Source of the DNA: Acidobacteriaceae bacterium
GTDB taxonomy: Bacteria; Acidobacteriota; Terriglobia; Terriglobales; Acidobacteriaceae
Assembly (NCBI GenBank): GCA_003131585.1
Contig: PKVW01000056.1
Location: 5,589-42,877, forward strand
Reading direction: 5' to 3'
DNA: 37,289 nucleotides
The translations under genes and the position numbers were made by a program. Of the stretch, positions 1 to 7,977 are shown one piece after another. Position 1 is the first letter of the stretch; every line of letters starts with the position of its first letter. The notes beneath the pieces were generated by a model. That model ran no database searches. It was not told the origin of the DNA and saw only the letters and a program-made list of their open reading frames with translations.

Positions 1-159
1 GCCGCTCTTCCACGGTACTTCAGCGATTTGCGAGTTTTTCCGCAGCCTGCTAGGCCCGGCGGGAACGATCTCTGCGGCTGAAGGCGCGGCTTAATCCTCC
101 ACGGCCTTCACGCCGCGCCTGAAGGCGTGCCCCGATGCGAATCGGGTGGTTCAGCCCTC

Positions 160-190
160 AAGCCGCTCTCAGGAGCGGCTTCTTTCTTGC
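160..190 (+). terminator. Possible hairpin terminator or REP-like palindrome
   Basis: A perfect 9-bp stem AAGCCGCTC/GAGCGGCTT with loop TCAG is followed by TCTTTCTTG. The T-run is interrupted, so a rho-independent terminator is only possible. A REP-type palindrome is equally likely, given three hairpins in a row. Confidence 0.35.
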
Positions 191-246
191 CGGCGGCTGG
201 AATCCGATTCTCCACGTTCCTACCCCGTTTCCTCGCTCACCGGGAC

Positions 247-276
247 TTGAAAGATACGTCTACTAACGGGTACAGT
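247..276 (+). promoter_or_regulatory. Candidate sigma70-type promoter for the LolA-like pair
   Basis: TTGAAA (247-252) and TACAGT (271-276) are separated by 18 nt. They match 5/6 and 4/6 consensus positions. The predicted transcript starts about 45 nt before the ATG at 331. Confidence 0.3.
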
Positions 277-330
277 ACTGGTTCCCGTTTTCCGGGTTCT
301 TTCAGTCCCTCGCCAACAGGAGTTTGCTCG

Positions 331-1098
331 ATGCGTCACGTCGTGATTGTGCTGCTTGCTGTCTGCTGCTTCGGTGTATTTTCCTACTCTCAAACCGCGG
401 ACGAACTGATTGCCAAGAACATCCAGGCCAGGGGCGGGATGGAGAAGATGAAGGCCATCAAGAACATCCGCATGACGGGCAAGTTCGAGGGCGGCGGAGG
501 CTTCACCGCTTCCGTGGGGCAGGAGAACGCGCGGCCCAACTTGATCCGGCAGACGTTCTCGCTCCAGGGCATGACGGCCGTGCAGGCTTATGACGGCTCG
601 ACCGGCTGGCAGATCCAGCCCTTTGGCGGGAAAAAGGATCCGGAACTGATGGGCGAGGACGACTTGCGCGACCTGCTGCTGGATGGCGACTTTGACGGGC
701 CTCTGGTGGACTACAAAGAGAAAGGCAGCACGGTGGAGTATCTGGGGCATGACGTGGTCGATGGAGACGACGCGCTGCGGCTGAAGGTGACGCTGAAGAA
801 CGGCGACATCATCTATGACTACCTCGATCCGGATACCTTTATCGAAATCCGCAGGGAGATCCAGCAGTTTATCCGGGGCTCGCAGCGGGATCGCGTGGTG
901 GGCCTTGGTTCCTACAAGCCGGTAGCGGGCGTGATGTTTCCGTTCTCGATTTCGAGCGGACCGAAGAACAATCCCGATGCACAGACGAGCACGGTGCTGA
1001 AAATGGAAGTGAATGTGACGATCGATCCGGCGGACTTTATGCTGCCGGCGTCGCTGAAGACTGAGGAAAAGAAGTCCGGGCTGGTCGGGGTTCACTAA
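331..1098 (+). CDS. LolA-like secreted protein (outer-membrane lipoprotein-sorting family), copy 1
   Basis: The product is 255 residues. It starts with a Sec signal peptide (MRHVVIVLLAVCCFGVFSYS, cut probably before QTADEL), followed by a helix with the common N-terminal pattern of this family (ADELIAKNIQARGG). The remainder looks like the open beta-sheet of LolA/LolB-type carriers, with a YLDPDT strand and a GVMFPFS strand typical of the COG2834 group. I chose ATG 331 because AGGAG lies at 318-322; the open frame extends upstream to 127 but through palindromes. The role is inferred: it would bind lipid or lipoprotein in the periplasm, and no substrate can be read from the sequence. The next gene is a close paralogue, 23 nt downstream. 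Confidence 0.65.
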   Translation: MRHVVIVLLAVCCFGVFSYSQTADELIAKNIQARGGMEKMKAIKNIRMTGKFEGGGGFTASVGQENARPNLIRQTFSLQGMTAVQAYDGSTGWQIQPFGGKKDPELMGEDDLRDLLLDGDFDGPLVDYKEKGSTVEYLGHDVVDGDDALRLKVTLKNGDIIYDYLDPDTFIEIRREIQQFIRGSQRDRVVGLGSYKPVAGVMFPFSISSGPKNNPDAQTSTVLKMEVNVTIDPADFMLPASLKTEEKKSGLVGVH

Positions 1099-1121
1099 TT
1101 CGCTCTGGAACAGGAGTTCCC

Positions 1122-1898
1122 ATGCGTCACACGGCGATGGTTCTGGTTGTGACCTCGTGCCTCAGTGTGTTTGCGTGCGCTCAAACTGCGGAGGAACTGG
1201 TCAACAAGAACATCCAGGCTAAAGGCGGTCTGGAAAAGATCAAGGCTGCTAGGACCCGGCTTACGACGGGCAAAATCAAGAGCAGCGGCAGACGCCGAGT
1301 CTCCGTCGCGAGCTTCAAACAAATGAACATGCGCCCAGATTTAGTCCGCAACAACCTCACTCTGCAAGGGATGACCGCGGTCCAGGCATACGATGGTTCC
1401 GTGGGCTGGCAGACTCAGCCTTTTCGCGGACGCAAAGATCCGGAGTTGATGGGCGAGGATGACTTGCGCGACTTGCTTCTAGCCGCCGATTTTGATGGTC
1501 CCCTCGTCGATTACGCCCAAAAAGGCAACACCATCGAGTATTTAGGGCATGACTTGGTCGATGGCGATGACGCTCTGCGTCTCAAGGTCACGCTGAAAAA
1601 CAGGGACATCGTTTATTACTATCTCGATCCTGACACCTATCTTGAAATCCGAAAAGAGATTCAGCAGTTTATTCGGGGCTCAGTGAGAGACCGAGTGGTT
1701 GACTTGGGATCGTACAAGCCGGTGGATGGAGTCATGTATCCTTTCTCGATCTCCGAAGGCTCCAGGGGCAATCCTGGCGCCCAAGTAATCACGCTTGAAA
1801 AGATTGAAGTGAATGTAGCTTTTCAAGATTCTGACTTTGCTCTGCCGGCGTCGCTGAGGAGTGAGGAAAAGAAGTCCGGGTTGGTCGGGGTTCACTGA
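1122..1898 (+). CDS. LolA-like secreted protein, copy 2 (tandem paralogue)
   Basis: The product is 258 residues and is colinear with the gene before it. Long identical blocks include MTAVQAYDGS, KDPELMGEDDLRDLLL, DFDGPLVDY and EIQQFIRGS, and the two share the C-terminal ending EEKKSGLVGVH. The signal peptide is MRHTAMVLVVTSCLSVFACA. AGGAG lies just before the ATG. The first third is less conserved between copies than the rest. Third codon positions are visibly less GC-rich than in copy 1 at many matching codons, so the copies have drifted differently or one arrived separately. The stop codon falls inside a 13-nt tandem repeat (1888-1926). Function is inferred as for copy 1. Confidence 0.65.
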   Translation: MRHTAMVLVVTSCLSVFACAQTAEELVNKNIQAKGGLEKIKAARTRLTTGKIKSSGRRRVSVASFKQMNMRPDLVRNNLTLQGMTAVQAYDGSVGWQTQPFRGRKDPELMGEDDLRDLLLAADFDGPLVDYAQKGNTIEYLGHDLVDGDDALRLKVTLKNRDIVYYYLDPDTYLEIRKEIQQFIRGSVRDRVVDLGSYKPVDGVMYPFSISEGSRGNPGAQVITLEKIEVNVAFQDSDFALPASLRSEEKKSGLVGVH

Positions 1899-1926
1899 TT
1901 GGGTTCACTGATTGGGTTCACTGATT
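1888..1926. repeat. 13-nt tandem repeat x3 carrying a stop codon
   Basis: Three perfect copies of GGGTTCACTGATT run at 1888-1900, 1901-1913 and 1914-1926. The first copy holds the last codons and TGA of the preceding gene, so the gene end has been multiplied. On the minus strand the unit reads AATCAGTGAACCC, which resembles the GTG-containing unit at 10366-10418. Confidence 0.95.
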
Positions 1927-1986
1927 CGCTGAGATGAAAATGAAGACGACAACGAAAATCATTTGCGTGGAAAAGGACTCGTAAAC

Positions 1987-4900
1987 ATGAAAGCATCCGC
2001 TCGCAATTCTTGGGGAATGATTGTGTTGTTCGCCGGAGCCTGGCTGTGCGCACCTTTGCAGGCCCGAGCACAAGCGGCCTACCGCTTCGACGCGGCAACG
2101 GTTTCAGGTCTGCCGGCGCGAAACATCGGCTCGGCCACCATGAGCGGGCGTATTGCCGCGGTGGATGCGGTGGAGGAGGACGGCCGCATCACCGTGTTCG
2201 TGGGCGCGGCGAGCGGCGGAGTGTGGAAGTCGGTGAACGGCGGCACCACGTACAAGCCGGTGTTCGACCGGGAAGACGTGCAGTCGATTGGCGCGGTGGC
2301 GATTGATCCGTCGAATTCGAAGATCGTCTGGGTGGGCACCGGCGAAGGTTGGACGCGAAACAGCGTGTCGGTGGGCGACGGCGTGTACAAATCGACCGAT
2401 GGCGGCGAGAACTGGACCAACGTTGGCTTGAAAGACAGCGAACACATCGCCAAGATCCTGGTGAATCCCGGCGACAGCAACGACGTATTGGCCTGCGCCA
2501 TGGGGCATCTGTGGGACGACAACGACGAGCGCGGAGTCTTCCAGACAACCGACGGCGGCAAGACCTGGAAGAAAGTTCTGGCGGGTGCGAATGGTTCAAG
2601 CGGCTGCGCCATGATTGCGAGGAGCAAGCAGGAACCGAAGACCGTGTATGCCTCGATGTGGGATTTCCGGCGGCAGGGCTGGACGTTCCGCTCGGGAGGC
2701 CCGGGCAGCGGGCTGTTCAAGTCCACCGACGGCGGCGCCCACTGGAGCGAGGTCAACGACGGCAATGCCAGGGGACTGCCGGCAAAACCATGGGGCCGTG
2801 TCGCGGTGCAGGTGGCGCCGTCGAAGCCGCAAGTGGTGTACGCCAACATCGAAGCGGAAAAGCGGGGACTCTACCGGTCTGACGACGGCGGGGCAACATG
2901 GACCAGGCTGGATGCCAGCAACTTCATGGTGTGGCGTCCCTTCTATTTCGGCAACCTGATCGTCGACCCGAAGGATGAAAATAAGATTTTCAAGCCCGAT
3001 CTCATTCTTCTGCTCAGCAACGATGGAGGAAAGACCTTCAACGTGGTTTCGGGCGGGGCGCACGGCGACTTCCACGACGTGTGGATCAATCCGAAGAACC
3101 CGAACGTCGTGATTGCCGGCGATGATGGCGGCTTGTGGCGCAGCGAAGACGGCGGGAATCGCTGGAAGCACCAGATGAACCTGCCGGTTTCGCAGTTTTA
3201 TCATGTGAGCACGGACAATGCGGACCCCTATCGCGTGTACGGCGGCTTGCAGGACAACAGTTCATGGGTGGCCGATTCGTCGTATCCGGGCGGCGTCAGC
3301 AACTCTCGCTGGGAAAACATGTTCGGCGGCGATGGCTTCTGGATGTTCGAGGATACTTCCGACCCGGCCTATCTTTATGCCGAGGCGCAAGGTGGCGAGA
3401 TTGGGCGGGTAAATCGCTATACACATGAGACTCGCAGCCTCAAGCCTTGGCCGAATTATGGCGAGAAGAAGCTGCGCTTCAACTGGAACACTCCGATTCA
3501 CATGAGTCCCAATGAGAAAGAGAAGGGAACAATTTATATCGGGGCGCAGTTCCTGTTTCGCTCGCGCGATCATGGCCAGTCGTGGGATCGCATTTCTCCC
3601 GACCTGACCACGAATGATCCTGAAAAGCAGAAGCAGGAGGAGTCGGGCGGCGTGACCGTCGACAACTCTTCGGCGGAGATGCACACCACGATCTACTCGA
3701 TATCCGAGTCGCCGAAGAACGGTCAGGTCATCTGGGTCGGCACCGACGATGGGAATGTGCAGATCACCCGCGATGGGGCGAAGACCTGGACGAACGTGGT
3801 GGGAAACGTCGGCGGCCTGGGGAAGAATTCGTGGGTCTCGACCATCGAGGCCAGCCGCTTCGACGAAGGCACGGCATACGCCACATTCGACCGGCACACG
3901 TTCGGCGATATGAAGCCGTACGTTTATAAGACCACGGACTACGGCCAGACGTGGACGGCGCTTCCGGCGCAGGAGAGCGGCGTACGCGGGTTTGCTCATG
4001 TGATCAAGGAAGACACGGTCAACCGTAATGTGCTTTTCCTGGGCACGGAGTTCGGGCTCTGGATTTCGGTGGATGGCGGAGAACGCTGGGCGCAATACAA
4101 AGGGACGAACTTTCCGGCGGTGCCGGTGGACGACATCGCTGTGCAGGCGCGGGAATCCGACCTGGTGGTGGCAACGCACGGGCGCGGCATCTGGATCGTG
4201 GACGATATCTCGCCGCTGCGCTCGCTGGCGCCGGATCTGATGACCAAAGAGGCGACGCTGATTCCGGGCCGGGCTGCGATCCAGTACTTTGACGTGGGGG
4301 GTGGCTGGCCCGAAGGCGACGAGACTTTCCGCGGCCGGAATCGGCCGGAAGACGCGCAGATCACCTACTACCAAAAAGGCCGGCACATCTTCGGCGATCT
4401 AAAGCTCGAGATTTTCGACCAGGATGGCAAGCTGGTGGACACAGTGGCCGGGAGCAAGCATCGGGGACTGAACCGCGCAGGGTGGGGAATGCGCGTGAAG
4501 CCGCCGGCGGTTGCTCCCGCGGCGTCGGCGCTGTTTGAAGCGGCGCAGGGACCGCGGGTGCTGCCGGGCACCTACACGGTAAAGCTGACCAAAGGGGACC
4601 AAACTTACAGCGAGCAATTGAAGGTTGTGATCGATCCGCGAGCCAAGTATTCGCTGGAGGAGCGCAAGGCGCAATTCGAGCTCTCGATGAAGGTCTACAA
4701 GCTGCTGGAGCACATGACCTATACAGTGGAAGCGATCGAGGGAGTGCGCGACGCGGCCAACATGCGGGCGGCGAAGCTGGCTGCGAAGGATCCTCTTCGC
4801 AAGCAACTGCAGCAACTTGCCGCGGAGTGCGACGCGCTTCGCTCGAAGATCGTGGCCACCAAGGAAGGCGGCATGATTACCGGCGAAGAACGCATCCGCG

Positions 4901-5190
4901 AACTGCTGGGACAACTCTATGGCGCCGTGACGGGCTACGACGGCAAGCCCACGGATTATCAGGCGGCGCGGACCGACTCGCTGGGTCATGAATTGGAAGA
5001 TGTAGTCGTTGACTTCCAGAAACTGACGCAGAAAGAACTGCCGGGAATCAACGCCGGCTTGAAGAAGAAGAAACTGGAGTCCATCGCCGTACTGGCCGAG
5101 ACAGAATGGCAGAAGAAGAAGGCGGAGTCCGCGGTTGCTGCGGGCGCGGGAATGCGGACGGCGGAAGGCGGCGTGCGCGAGATGGATTAG
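1987..5190 (+). CDS. Secreted Asp-box (BNR/sortilin VPS10-like) beta-propeller protein
   Basis: The product is 1067 residues. A signal peptide (MKASARNSWGMIVLFAG... ending QARAQA) is followed by at least ten Asp-box motifs of the S-x-D-G-G-x-T-W type, for example STDGGENW, TTDGGKTW, SDDGGATW, SEDGGNRW, SRDHGQSW, TTDYGQTW and SVDGGERW. This indicates one or two multi-bladed propellers over roughly residues 35-760. The last 300 residues are different: a beta domain like those that follow glycosidase propellers (VLPGTYTVKL), then helical, Lys/Glu-rich segments. Proteins of this build are annotated as glycosyl hydrolases or sortilin-like, but the catalytic function is unproven. I chose ATG 1987 over an upstream TTG (1963) because AAAAGGA sits at 1971-1977 and the signal peptide starts there. 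Confidence 0.8.
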   Translation: MKASARNSWGMIVLFAGAWLCAPLQARAQAAYRFDAATVSGLPARNIGSATMSGRIAAVDAVEEDGRITVFVGAASGGVWKSVNGGTTYKPVFDREDVQSIGAVAIDPSNSKIVWVGTGEGWTRNSVSVGDGVYKSTDGGENWTNVGLKDSEHIAKILVNPGDSNDVLACAMGHLWDDNDERGVFQTTDGGKTWKKVLAGANGSSGCAMIARSKQEPKTVYASMWDFRRQGWTFRSGGPGSGLFKSTDGGAHWSEVNDGNARGLPAKPWGRVAVQVAPSKPQVVYANIEAEKRGLYRSDDGGATWTRLDASNFMVWRPFYFGNLIVDPKDENKIFKPDLILLLSNDGGKTFNVVSGGAHGDFHDVWINPKNPNVVIAGDDGGLWRSEDGGNRWKHQMNLPVSQFYHVSTDNADPYRVYGGLQDNSSWVADSSYPGGVSNSRWENMFGGDGFWMFEDTSDPAYLYAEAQGGEIGRVNRYTHETRSLKPWPNYGEKKLRFNWNTPIHMSPNEKEKGTIYIGAQFLFRSRDHGQSWDRISPDLTTNDPEKQKQEESGGVTVDNSSAEMHTTIYSISESPKNGQVIWVGTDDGNVQITRDGAKTWTNVVGNVGGLGKNSWVSTIEASRFDEGTAYATFDRHTFGDMKPYVYKTTDYGQTWTALPAQESGVRGFAHVIKEDTVNRNVLFLGTEFGLWISVDGGERWAQYKGTNFPAVPVDDIAVQARESDLVVATHGRGIWIVDDISPLRSLAPDLMTKEATLIPGRAAIQYFDVGGGWPEGDETFRGRNRPEDAQITYYQKGRHIFGDLKLEIFDQDGKLVDTVAGSKHRGLNRAGWGMRVKPPAVAPAASALFEAAQGPRVLPGTYTVKLTKGDQTYSEQLKVVIDPRAKYSLEERKAQFELSMKVYKLLEHMTYTVEAIEGVRDAANMRAAKLAAKDPLRKQLQQLAAECDALRSKIVATKEGGMITGEERIRELLGQLYGAVTGYDGKPTDYQAARTDSLGHELEDVVVDFQKLTQKELPGINAGLKKKKLESIAVLAETEWQKKKAESAVAAGAGMRTAEGGVREMD

Positions 5191-5242
5191 GACGACACGT
5201 TGGATTATCTTTCGTTTGCAGACGTCCTCAGACATCCTCGAG

Positions 5243-6988
5243 CTAGGCCAACTCCAATTCGATCTTCTTCGCAGCCGGATCAAGCTTCGCGATCCGAAAC
5301 TTGCGAATCTGTCCGGCGCGGATGGCTTCCGGCTTGGCCTCGCCGGCGGTGGTTCCACCCTTCCAGCGCGCCTGCAACATCGAACCCAGCGAGGACAAAT
5401 CGGGCTTCGAGGCGGCCTTCGAGTGGGGTTCCGAGGATGACGAATCCGGCTCGGCCCGCGCGTCTTTTGCGGCCGCTGGACTCGCCGCGTCCATGCGGCA
5501 CTTGCCCTGGATGCCTTCGCCTAGTTCCACGCACGCGTCTCCGTCGGAAACCTCGATCATGCGGCCCGTGACCACGTCGCCTTCCTTGTGTTCGGCGATA
5601 TATTCATCCAGTCCGCTGGGAACCAGTTGCTTCATGCTCAGGCGCAACTGCCGCTTCTCGGTATCGACCGCGAGCACCTGGGCCTTGACTAGTTGTCCTA
5701 CCTTCAGCACTTCTTGCGGATGGTTGATGCGCTTCTCGGCGCTCATCTCGCTGATGTGAATCATGCCCTCAACGCCTTCGGAAAGCTGCACGAACGCGCC
5801 GAACGTGGTGACGCTAACGACCGGCCCTTCGATCACCGAACCGGCGGCAAATTTCTGCGCCACCTCGGCCCAGGGATCTCCCAGCGCCTGCTTCAGGCCG
5901 AGGGAGATGCGACGCTCGCCAGTATTTACTGACAGAATCACGGCGTCGACAATCTCGCCCGGCTTCACCAGGGTGCTGGCGCTCCTCATCTTCTTCCCCC
6001 ACGACATCTCCGAAACGTGGATCAGCCCTTCAATCCCCGGCTCCAGTTCCACAAACGCCCCGAACTCGGCCACCCGCGTAACCGCGCCGCGCACGCGTTC
6101 GCCTGCCTGATATTTTCCGGCCACCGCGTCCCAGGGATGCGGCTGCAGTTGCTTCAGGCCCACGGAAATGCGCCGCTTGCCGGAATCGTTCGCGATCTTG
6201 AGCACCTTCGCTTCGATCTGCTGCCCCACCGAAAGCACGTCCGCCGGATTGTTCACGCGGCTCCAGGCAATGTCGCCCACATGCAGCAAGGCATCCACGC
6301 CTCCCAGATCCACGAAAGCGCCGTAATCGGTGAGGCTGCGGACCGTAGCGCTCACCGTATCGCCTTCCTTCATCTCCGAATACCGGCGCTCCTTCACCGA
6401 GCGCTCTTCCTCTTCGGCTACGGCGCGGCGGTCCACCACCACGTCTTCCTCCGTCACATCGAGTTTGATAATGCGGCAGAGAATCTCCTGCTCCACTAAC
6501 TTCTCCATTTCGGCGGCATCGCGCGCTCCGCTGCGCGAGGCTGGCATGAACGCCCGCACTCCCACGTCCACGCTGAGCCCGCCTTTGATCACGCCCGTCA
6601 CCGTGCCCACAATCGTTGCCTTGTCCGCGAAGGCCTTCGCCAGTGCCGGCCAGTCTTTTGGCCGCTCGACTTTGGCGCGCGTGAGCTGGTAATAGCCCTC
6701 CGGATCGCGGCCCTTGACCGAGACCGTCAGCCTATCGCCGGGCTTTACAGTTTCGCCGGCGCTCTGCAAGAGCGACAGCGGCAGGATGCCTTCGCTCTTG
6801 AAGCCGATATCGAGGAAGACCGACTCGCCGGAGACAACAATCACCGTGCCTGCGATTTGTTTGCCGCCATCTTCAGCTTTGCGCGAATGGCTCTTCTCGT
6901 ACTGGGAAAGCATGTCGCCGAACGACTCGCCGAGTTCGGCGGCGGATTCGGCGGTGGCTTGGGATTCCGGAATGCCTGAGTCGGACAT
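5243..6988 (-). CDS. rpsA: 30S ribosomal protein S1
   Basis: The product is 581 residues with six S1 (OB-fold) RNA-binding repeats starting near residues 43, 125, 207, 294, 379 and 468. Repeats 3-5 carry the classical DYGAFVDL, EFGAFVEL and TFGAFVQL strands and LLHVGDI/LIHVSEM/MIHISEM motifs. S1 binds mRNA on the small subunit and helps initiate translation of leaders with weak Shine-Dalgarno sequences. The sixth repeat is odd: after GIQGKCRM a Ser/Ala/Glu-rich stretch of about 57 residues (501-558) intervenes before the final strands (RKFRIAKLDPAAKKIELELA). The 29-nt leader before the ATG shows no strong ribosome binding site and ends at the tRNA remnant. The gene converges with the Asp-box gene, 52 nt apart. 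Confidence 0.9.
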   Translation of the reverse strand: MSDSGIPESQATAESAAELGESFGDMLSQYEKSHSRKAEDGGKQIAGTVIVVSGESVFLDIGFKSEGILPLSLLQSAGETVKPGDRLTVSVKGRDPEGYYQLTRAKVERPKDWPALAKAFADKATIVGTVTGVIKGGLSVDVGVRAFMPASRSGARDAAEMEKLVEQEILCRIIKLDVTEEDVVVDRRAVAEEEERSVKERRYSEMKEGDTVSATVRSLTDYGAFVDLGGVDALLHVGDIAWSRVNNPADVLSVGQQIEAKVLKIANDSGKRRISVGLKQLQPHPWDAVAGKYQAGERVRGAVTRVAEFGAFVELEPGIEGLIHVSEMSWGKKMRSASTLVKPGEIVDAVILSVNTGERRISLGLKQALGDPWAEVAQKFAAGSVIEGPVVSVTTFGAFVQLSEGVEGMIHISEMSAEKRINHPQEVLKVGQLVKAQVLAVDTEKRQLRLSMKQLVPSGLDEYIAEHKEGDVVTGRMIEVSDGDACVELGEGIQGKCRMDAASPAAAKDARAEPDSSSSEPHSKAASKPDLSSLGSMLQARWKGGTTAGEAKPEAIRAGQIRKFRIAKLDPAAKKIELELA

Positions 6989-7017
6989 GATTTAAGTCGG
7001 GGAGTAGTTGAAAGAAA

Positions 7018-7062
7018 TGGCAGCCACGAGGAGACTCGAACTCCTGACCTCTACCGTGTCAA
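7018..7062 (-). other. tRNA-Val(GAC) 3' half, probable attachment-site remnant
   Basis: Read on the minus strand, this 45-nt stretch has an anticodon loop TTGACAC (anticodon GAC, Val), the 3' anticodon strand GGTAG, a variable loop AGGTC, a T arm AGGAG-TTCGAGT-CTCCT, an acceptor strand CGTGGCT, a discriminator G, and an encoded CCA. No 5' half follows: the required AGCCACG strand and D arm are absent, and pairing with GGTAG fails after three bases (CTAGA instead of CTACC). The break inside the anticodon stem is where tyrosine integrases often cross over. It is therefore best read as a duplicated tRNA end left by an integrated element, not a working tRNA. Confidence 0.7.
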
Positions 7063-7079
7063 TCTAGCCGGGATAGATT
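7061..7079. repeat. Small inverted repeat next to the tRNA remnant
   Basis: AATCTA (7061-7066) and TAGATT (7074-7079) form a perfect 6-bp stem with a 7-nt loop. The stem starts at the edge of the tRNA-derived segment. It could be an integrase arm or core site, or chance. Confidence 0.4.
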
Positions 7080-7113
7080 TTACAACAACTTAAGCGACCG
7101 CGGGGCTGAGCGC

Positions 7114-7740
7114 CTATTTCGTGCCGCCGAGTAGTGCCAACGCCTGGTCTGTGGCGATAACTTTTGCTCCGAGAGCCTGCAGTTCGGCCATGGCGCGTTG
7201 GCCATCTTCGGCCTTCAAGGTTTCGATCGCATCCCGAACCACCGAGACGCGGCGGCCACGCTCAAGCAATCCCTTCGCCGCGAAACGAACGCAGTATTCC
7301 GTCACCACGCCAAAGACAACGAACCCAACGTCATCCCCTAATCGCTTTACGAGTTCCGCTGCATGCCGGCTCTCGAAGATGTCGAGCGTCTGTTTTTCGA
7401 GGAGAATCTGCTGGTATTGTGCAGAAAAAAGATCGCGCGGCAGCGCTGCCGTGGGCTCGTTCGCTACGATGACAACCTTCTCCGTCAGCCCTTCAGGAAC
7501 AAAAGCGGAGCCTGGGGTGCCTTTGATGCAGTGAGGAGGAAACGTTCTGAACTCGGGATCGTCCTGCGTGTGGTAGCAGCCATGCGAGACCAGAAGGACC
7601 CGGTCCTGGCGGGCGGCGTCCGCAAGCCTTCGAATATCGGGCAGCAATCGTTCGGCGCCGGGCACGTAGAGCTTGCCGCCGGGCAGCATGAAGTCCGCCT
7701 GCGTGTCGACTTCCCACAAAACGAGATCGCGAGATAACAT
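7114..7740 (-). CDS. Isochorismatase-family cysteine hydrolase (nicotinamidase-like)
   Basis: The product is 208 residues with the family core: DTQADF near the start (catalytic Asp12), FPPHCIKGTPGS (residues 67-77, like the PPHC-GT-G motif of nicotinamidases), a Lys in LEKQTLDIF (Lys116), and Cys150 in FGVVTEYCVRFA. Asp-Lys-Cys is the catalytic triad of the family. SHGCYH supplies His residues at the place of the metal-binding site. The likely reaction is hydrolysis of an amide such as nicotinamide, but related enzymes have other substrates. The frame is open back to 7860; I chose ATG 7740 because the family begins a few residues before DTQADF and a 16-bp palindrome lies upstream. It is in the same direction as rpsA, 125 nt away. 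Confidence 0.75.
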   Translation of the reverse strand: MLSRDLVLWEVDTQADFMLPGGKLYVPGAERLLPDIRRLADAARQDRVLLVSHGCYHTQDDPEFRTFPPHCIKGTPGSAFVPEGLTEKVVIVANEPTAALPRDLFSAQYQQILLEKQTLDIFESRHAAELVKRLGDDVGFVVFGVVTEYCVRFAAKGLLERGRRVSVVRDAIETLKAEDGQRAMAELQALGAKVIATDQALALLGGTK

Positions 7741-7784
7741 TGCCGAATCCGCCTGATCGCCCGCCGCAAAAGCCAGCCTATACC

Positions 7785-7800
7785 ATTGTTTGCAAACAAT
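7785..7800. promoter_or_regulatory. 16-bp perfect palindrome, probable operator
   Basis: ATTGTTTGCAAACAAT is a perfect dyad 45-60 bp before the chosen start of the isochorismatase-family gene. Its size and position suit a dimeric repressor such as a MarR- or LacI-type protein. No matching regulator gene is adjacent. The region upstream of 7800 also serves the divergent gene at 7978. Confidence 0.5.
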
Positions 7801-7977
7801 CGGGATTCCGTCAAACTCTTCAAACAGGAATTGTACAAACTCATGACATTCTGATGACAAACGAAAGCTCGCGCGATCCTAGCATCCACTCACAGCAGTC
7901 AGAGTTATTACGCTTCTAACCTGCTTGGAATTTGGGTTTCTGACCTATTCATCTCTGACCCGCTGAAAGGAGATTTT

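Larger units (their letters stand above)
1..330. other. Palindrome-rich leader without a convincing gene
   Basis: I see no convincing coding region. The open frames here have no ribosome binding site and run across palindromes. Three hairpins lie close together: GCCTTCA/TGAAGGC (104-110 with 120-126), CCCGAT-GCGA-ATCGGG (131-146, a GNRA-type loop), and AAGCCGCTC-TCAG-GAGCGGCTT (160-181). The last is followed by a T-rich run and could end a transcript entering from the left. Their GC-rich stems and GAAGG/AAGCC cores resemble the palindromes found further right (17647, 29754, 33071). The rest of the stretch leads into the promoter of the first gene. Confidence 0.5.

Noticed and set aside
1963-1986. 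TTG start for the Asp-box protein
   Set aside because: It would place eight residues before a normal signal peptide, and the purine-rich site at 1971-1977 fits the ATG at 1987.
3262-4386. 374-codon minus frame opposite the Asp-box gene
   Set aside because: It is a mirror of a GC-rich coding region. The Asp-box motifs on + are unmistakable.
7018-7100. A complete tRNA-Val gene
   Set aside because: The D arm and the 5' acceptor strand are missing on the minus strand, and the anticodon stem does not close.
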